Source: Fragilaria crotonensis
Lineage: Eukaryota > Bacillariophyta > Fragilariophyceae > Fragilariales > Fragilariaceae
Direction of reading: 5' to 3'
DNA length: 42,037 bases
Assembly (NCBI GenBank): GCA_022925895.1
Contig: JAKSYS010000560.1
Location: forward strand, 1 to 42,037
The notes under the pieces are model-generated. The model was not told the DNA's origin, searched no databases, and worked only from the letters and a program-made list of their open reading frames with translations. Of this stretch, positions 39,986 through 42,037 are shown piece by piece; the stretch's first letter is position 1; every line of letters starts with the position of its first letter. The translations under genes were made by a program, and so were the position numbers.

Positions 39986-40338
39986 GCGCCAACGACCATG
40001 CCATCAGATTTCGCTGTACGTTTGTGTTTTTAGCTAAAAGTTGGAGCCATTTTTTGCTCCTTGTGACAAGTTCTAATTCTATAACATACACTGAACAAAC
40101 GTTCATTTGTCATTCACACAGCAGACTACTACAGTAGCACGACAACTTTCCTTGTTTGTCTCGAATCGCTCGAATAGGTCGAATCGAGCCCCGTTGCTCC
40201 TCAAGTTATCTGCGGTTTGATTTTCTTGATTCTTCCATATTGGTGAGTTACGTGAGAGTTGCGCTGCTTGCATATATATACACATAAGTATATACGTAGC
40301 ATGCTGTACAACGGATTATATTTATACGACGTACTGTA
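39986..40338. other. 3' flank of the M11 gene, no gene seen
   Basis: AT-rich, with GCATATATATACAC near 40270. A small ORF on the minus strand at 40103-40285 has no recognisable motif. A loose inverted pair GGAGCCATTTTTTGCTCC at 40045-40062 could form a short hairpin after the stop; I would not call it a terminator in a eukaryote. Confidence 0.35.
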
Positions 40339-41061
40339 CCAGTTAAAAACCGCTTTGAACCAATAATTTACCGCACGATCCGACTAAGGATATCTGTTTC
40401 ACGCGGCCTCCAGCTTCATTTCCGTTGCGTTGAGAATTCTTTTCAATGTTCTCGTTTATGCTGAAAATGAATCATTCTTGTACTGGACTAAGTATTCATT
40501 GAGTTATCAAACATTCTGAAGGCCTCGCTTCGGGACTTTTTGGTTCAATGCGGAACATTAAAAAATAAACGTACATTAAGTAAAATCAATAGGTGGGCGC
40601 GTAGTTTTTTTCACACGCTTACATGTTTTCTCGCCAAACAAATTTCTACTGCTACGCACTTGGCAACGTGTATGTTCATATTGTGATCGTGACAGCACCA
40701 GATTTCATGGATTACCAAACTAATCACGTAGATTTCATGGCGCGGTACGAGAGTTCAGGCGCAGCTAAAAATGTCGCAAGCATTGACAAATATAAAGCGC
40801 CGTGAGGTAGCATATAAAGTGAGGCCCGGCTCAACGTGGGAAAAACTCAAACTCCAAACAATTCTCCCAATCAAAAACTCAGTGCAATGCACTGTAAGAC
40901 AGATCACTCAAGCTTGCTTTTAAACAAGTAGAGTAATTCTTCATCATGAGAAAATGAACAAGTTCTCCATACAAAAAATGCTCGAATATGACTTTTTACC
41001 AAATGTTTGCGTACTTCATTGGTTCAAAGCGAATTATTGGTTCAAAGCGGTTTTTAACTGG
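40339..41061. mobile_element. Mariner/Stowaway-like MITE (723 bp)
   Basis: An inverted repeat of about 30 bp, beginning CCAGTTAAAAACCGCTTTG, lies at 40339-40368 and, inverted, at about 41032-41061. TA flanks both ends (40337-40338 and 41062-41063), the target duplication of the Tc1/mariner group. The right end has an extra direct copy of ATTGGTTCAAAGCG (41018-41031). No transposase is encoded. Internal ORFs of 60-65 codons are unremarkable. Confidence 0.75.
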
Positions 41062-41394
41062 TACATGGATTGTACTTGTACCTGGGACATCCGGAAAATC
41101 GTGTCGTTGAGGACGTGGAGGACAGAATTATGGAGCAATGCAATCAAATGACCGAATTATTAAAACGAGAAAATAGCTCGAAAAATGATGTGTCATTTGG
41201 ATGGAAGATAGAACAGACACGCTGACAAAGAATGAAAGTTATAGACATATTCAAACACGAAAGGTATTTTAAATCATTCGATGGAAAACGGTTATCGAAA
41301 TATCAAATTATTACAATGTAGGCCGGCGCGCGAAGAGCTTGGCAGGCGCGTAACTCTTGATTCATCGGTCGGCCGGCGCGCAACGGCAAAAAGT

Positions 41395-41735
41395 TCAATA
41401 TAAATCCCGGTTCATGTTTTCGGTTCATTGAGAATCCCAGTTCATTTTCCGGTTCATTAAGAATCCCGGTTCATTTTTTGGTTCATTAAGAATCCCGATT
41501 CATTCTTTCGGTCATTTAGAATACGGTTATTTTTTTGGTTAATTAAGAATCCCTTCTATTCTTTGGTCATAAGGAGTCCCGGTTCATTAACTGTATTCAA
41601 GAGAAATCCGGTTCATCAAACCGTGTTCATCAAAAATCCGGTTCATCATAATCAGTTCATCGAAAATCCGGTTCATCAAAATCGGTTCATCGAAAATCTG
41701 GTTCATCGAAATCGGTTCAATGGAAATCGTGTTCA
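41395..41735. repeat. GGTTCAT tandem array in two sub-arrays
   Basis: 41400-41590 repeats (TTAA)GAATCCCGGTTCATTTT-like units. 41600-41735 repeats ATCGAAAATCCGGTTCATC-like units of about 32 bp or half that. The sub-arrays share CCGGTTCAT. The array is bracketed by GGCCGGCG(CGC) words at 41321 and 41371 on the left and at 41773 on the right. Small ORFs through it are artefacts of the repeat. Confidence 0.8.
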
Positions 41736-42037
41736 GAGCGATGGCCATACATGCAAACTTGAGTTTGTGGCCGGCCGGCGAAGTATTATTGTCGCCTTCC
41801 ATCTTCTGATGACGTTATATGATCGTTATTAATATGCGTTAACGACAAAATTTTTCTTTAGGTGTCTGTGCCTATGATAGGCGGGGAAAATCAATGAGTA
41901 TGACACAGGAGCTCTGCCTGGCATCGTACAGTAGTAGTACCCTTGTACGGTTTCCGCCATGCTCCCGACAAGAATCACTCGTATCCCCAAAAACTTCGAA
42001 ATGTTTGGGTTAACCCGGAATTCGGATGTCCCTGGTT
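41736..42037. other. Window end, no gene seen
   Basis: This contains the right-hand GGCCGGCCGGCG word (41769-41780) and GTAC-type words near 41925-41950. Nothing else can be supported. Confidence 0.35.

Noticed and set aside
40045-40062. GGAGCCATTTTTTGCTCC hairpin as a terminator
   Set aside because: Intrinsic terminators are not expected for nuclear protein-coding genes of a diatom.

Overview
The window reads as a piece of a diatom nuclear genome, most like a raphid pennate; I cannot name the species. The evidence is: short GT-AG introns; a heat-shock-factor DNA-binding domain of the kind expanded in diatoms; a secreted M11 (gametolysin-like) metalloprotease with a Pro-Thr tail; a stramenopile-type Ty1/copia Gag; and a piggyBac transposase of the diatom type. 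I see no CRISPR array, no rRNA and no convincing tRNA.

Layout. 1-1876 holds host genes on the minus strand: the 5' part of an ankyrin-repeat gene and a small two-exon SBDS/RTC3-like gene. 2775-26236 is almost entirely transposable elements, several of them adjacent or nested. Element A (about 2775-5177) has TIR-like 16-mers that are tandemly reiterated at both ends around a single ORF. Element B (5181-11938) is a short TIR element split by a 5.97-kb LTR retrotransposon (5761-11730, TSD AGTTC) that carries Gag but no pol. Element D (11981-20929) is about 9 kb, with inverted ends, matching 40-bp subterminal arrays and a frameshifted DDE transposase. After about 1.2 kb without genes, a hAT relic (22134-26236, 7-bp TSD) is split by a degenerate piggyBac element (22920-26027, CTAG duplication).

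26969-39985 is gene-rich: an HSF-domain protein; a Mss116-like mitochondrial DEAD-box helicase (four exons) divergent from a type II membrane sulfotransferase; a mitochondrial-carrier-like gene ending tail to tail with the sulfotransferase; a small coiled-coil protein; and a five-exon M11 metalloprotease. Decayed gene pieces lie between them (a DUF389 membrane protein and a possible histidine phosphatase). 39986-42037 holds a mariner-like MITE (40339-41061, TA duplication) and a GGTTCAT-rich tandem array.

The host genes do not form an obvious pathway. The most unusual content is elements A and D, two TIR elements with organised repeat arrays at both ends. All exon joins are inferred from reading frame, splice consensus and family motifs, without transcript data.
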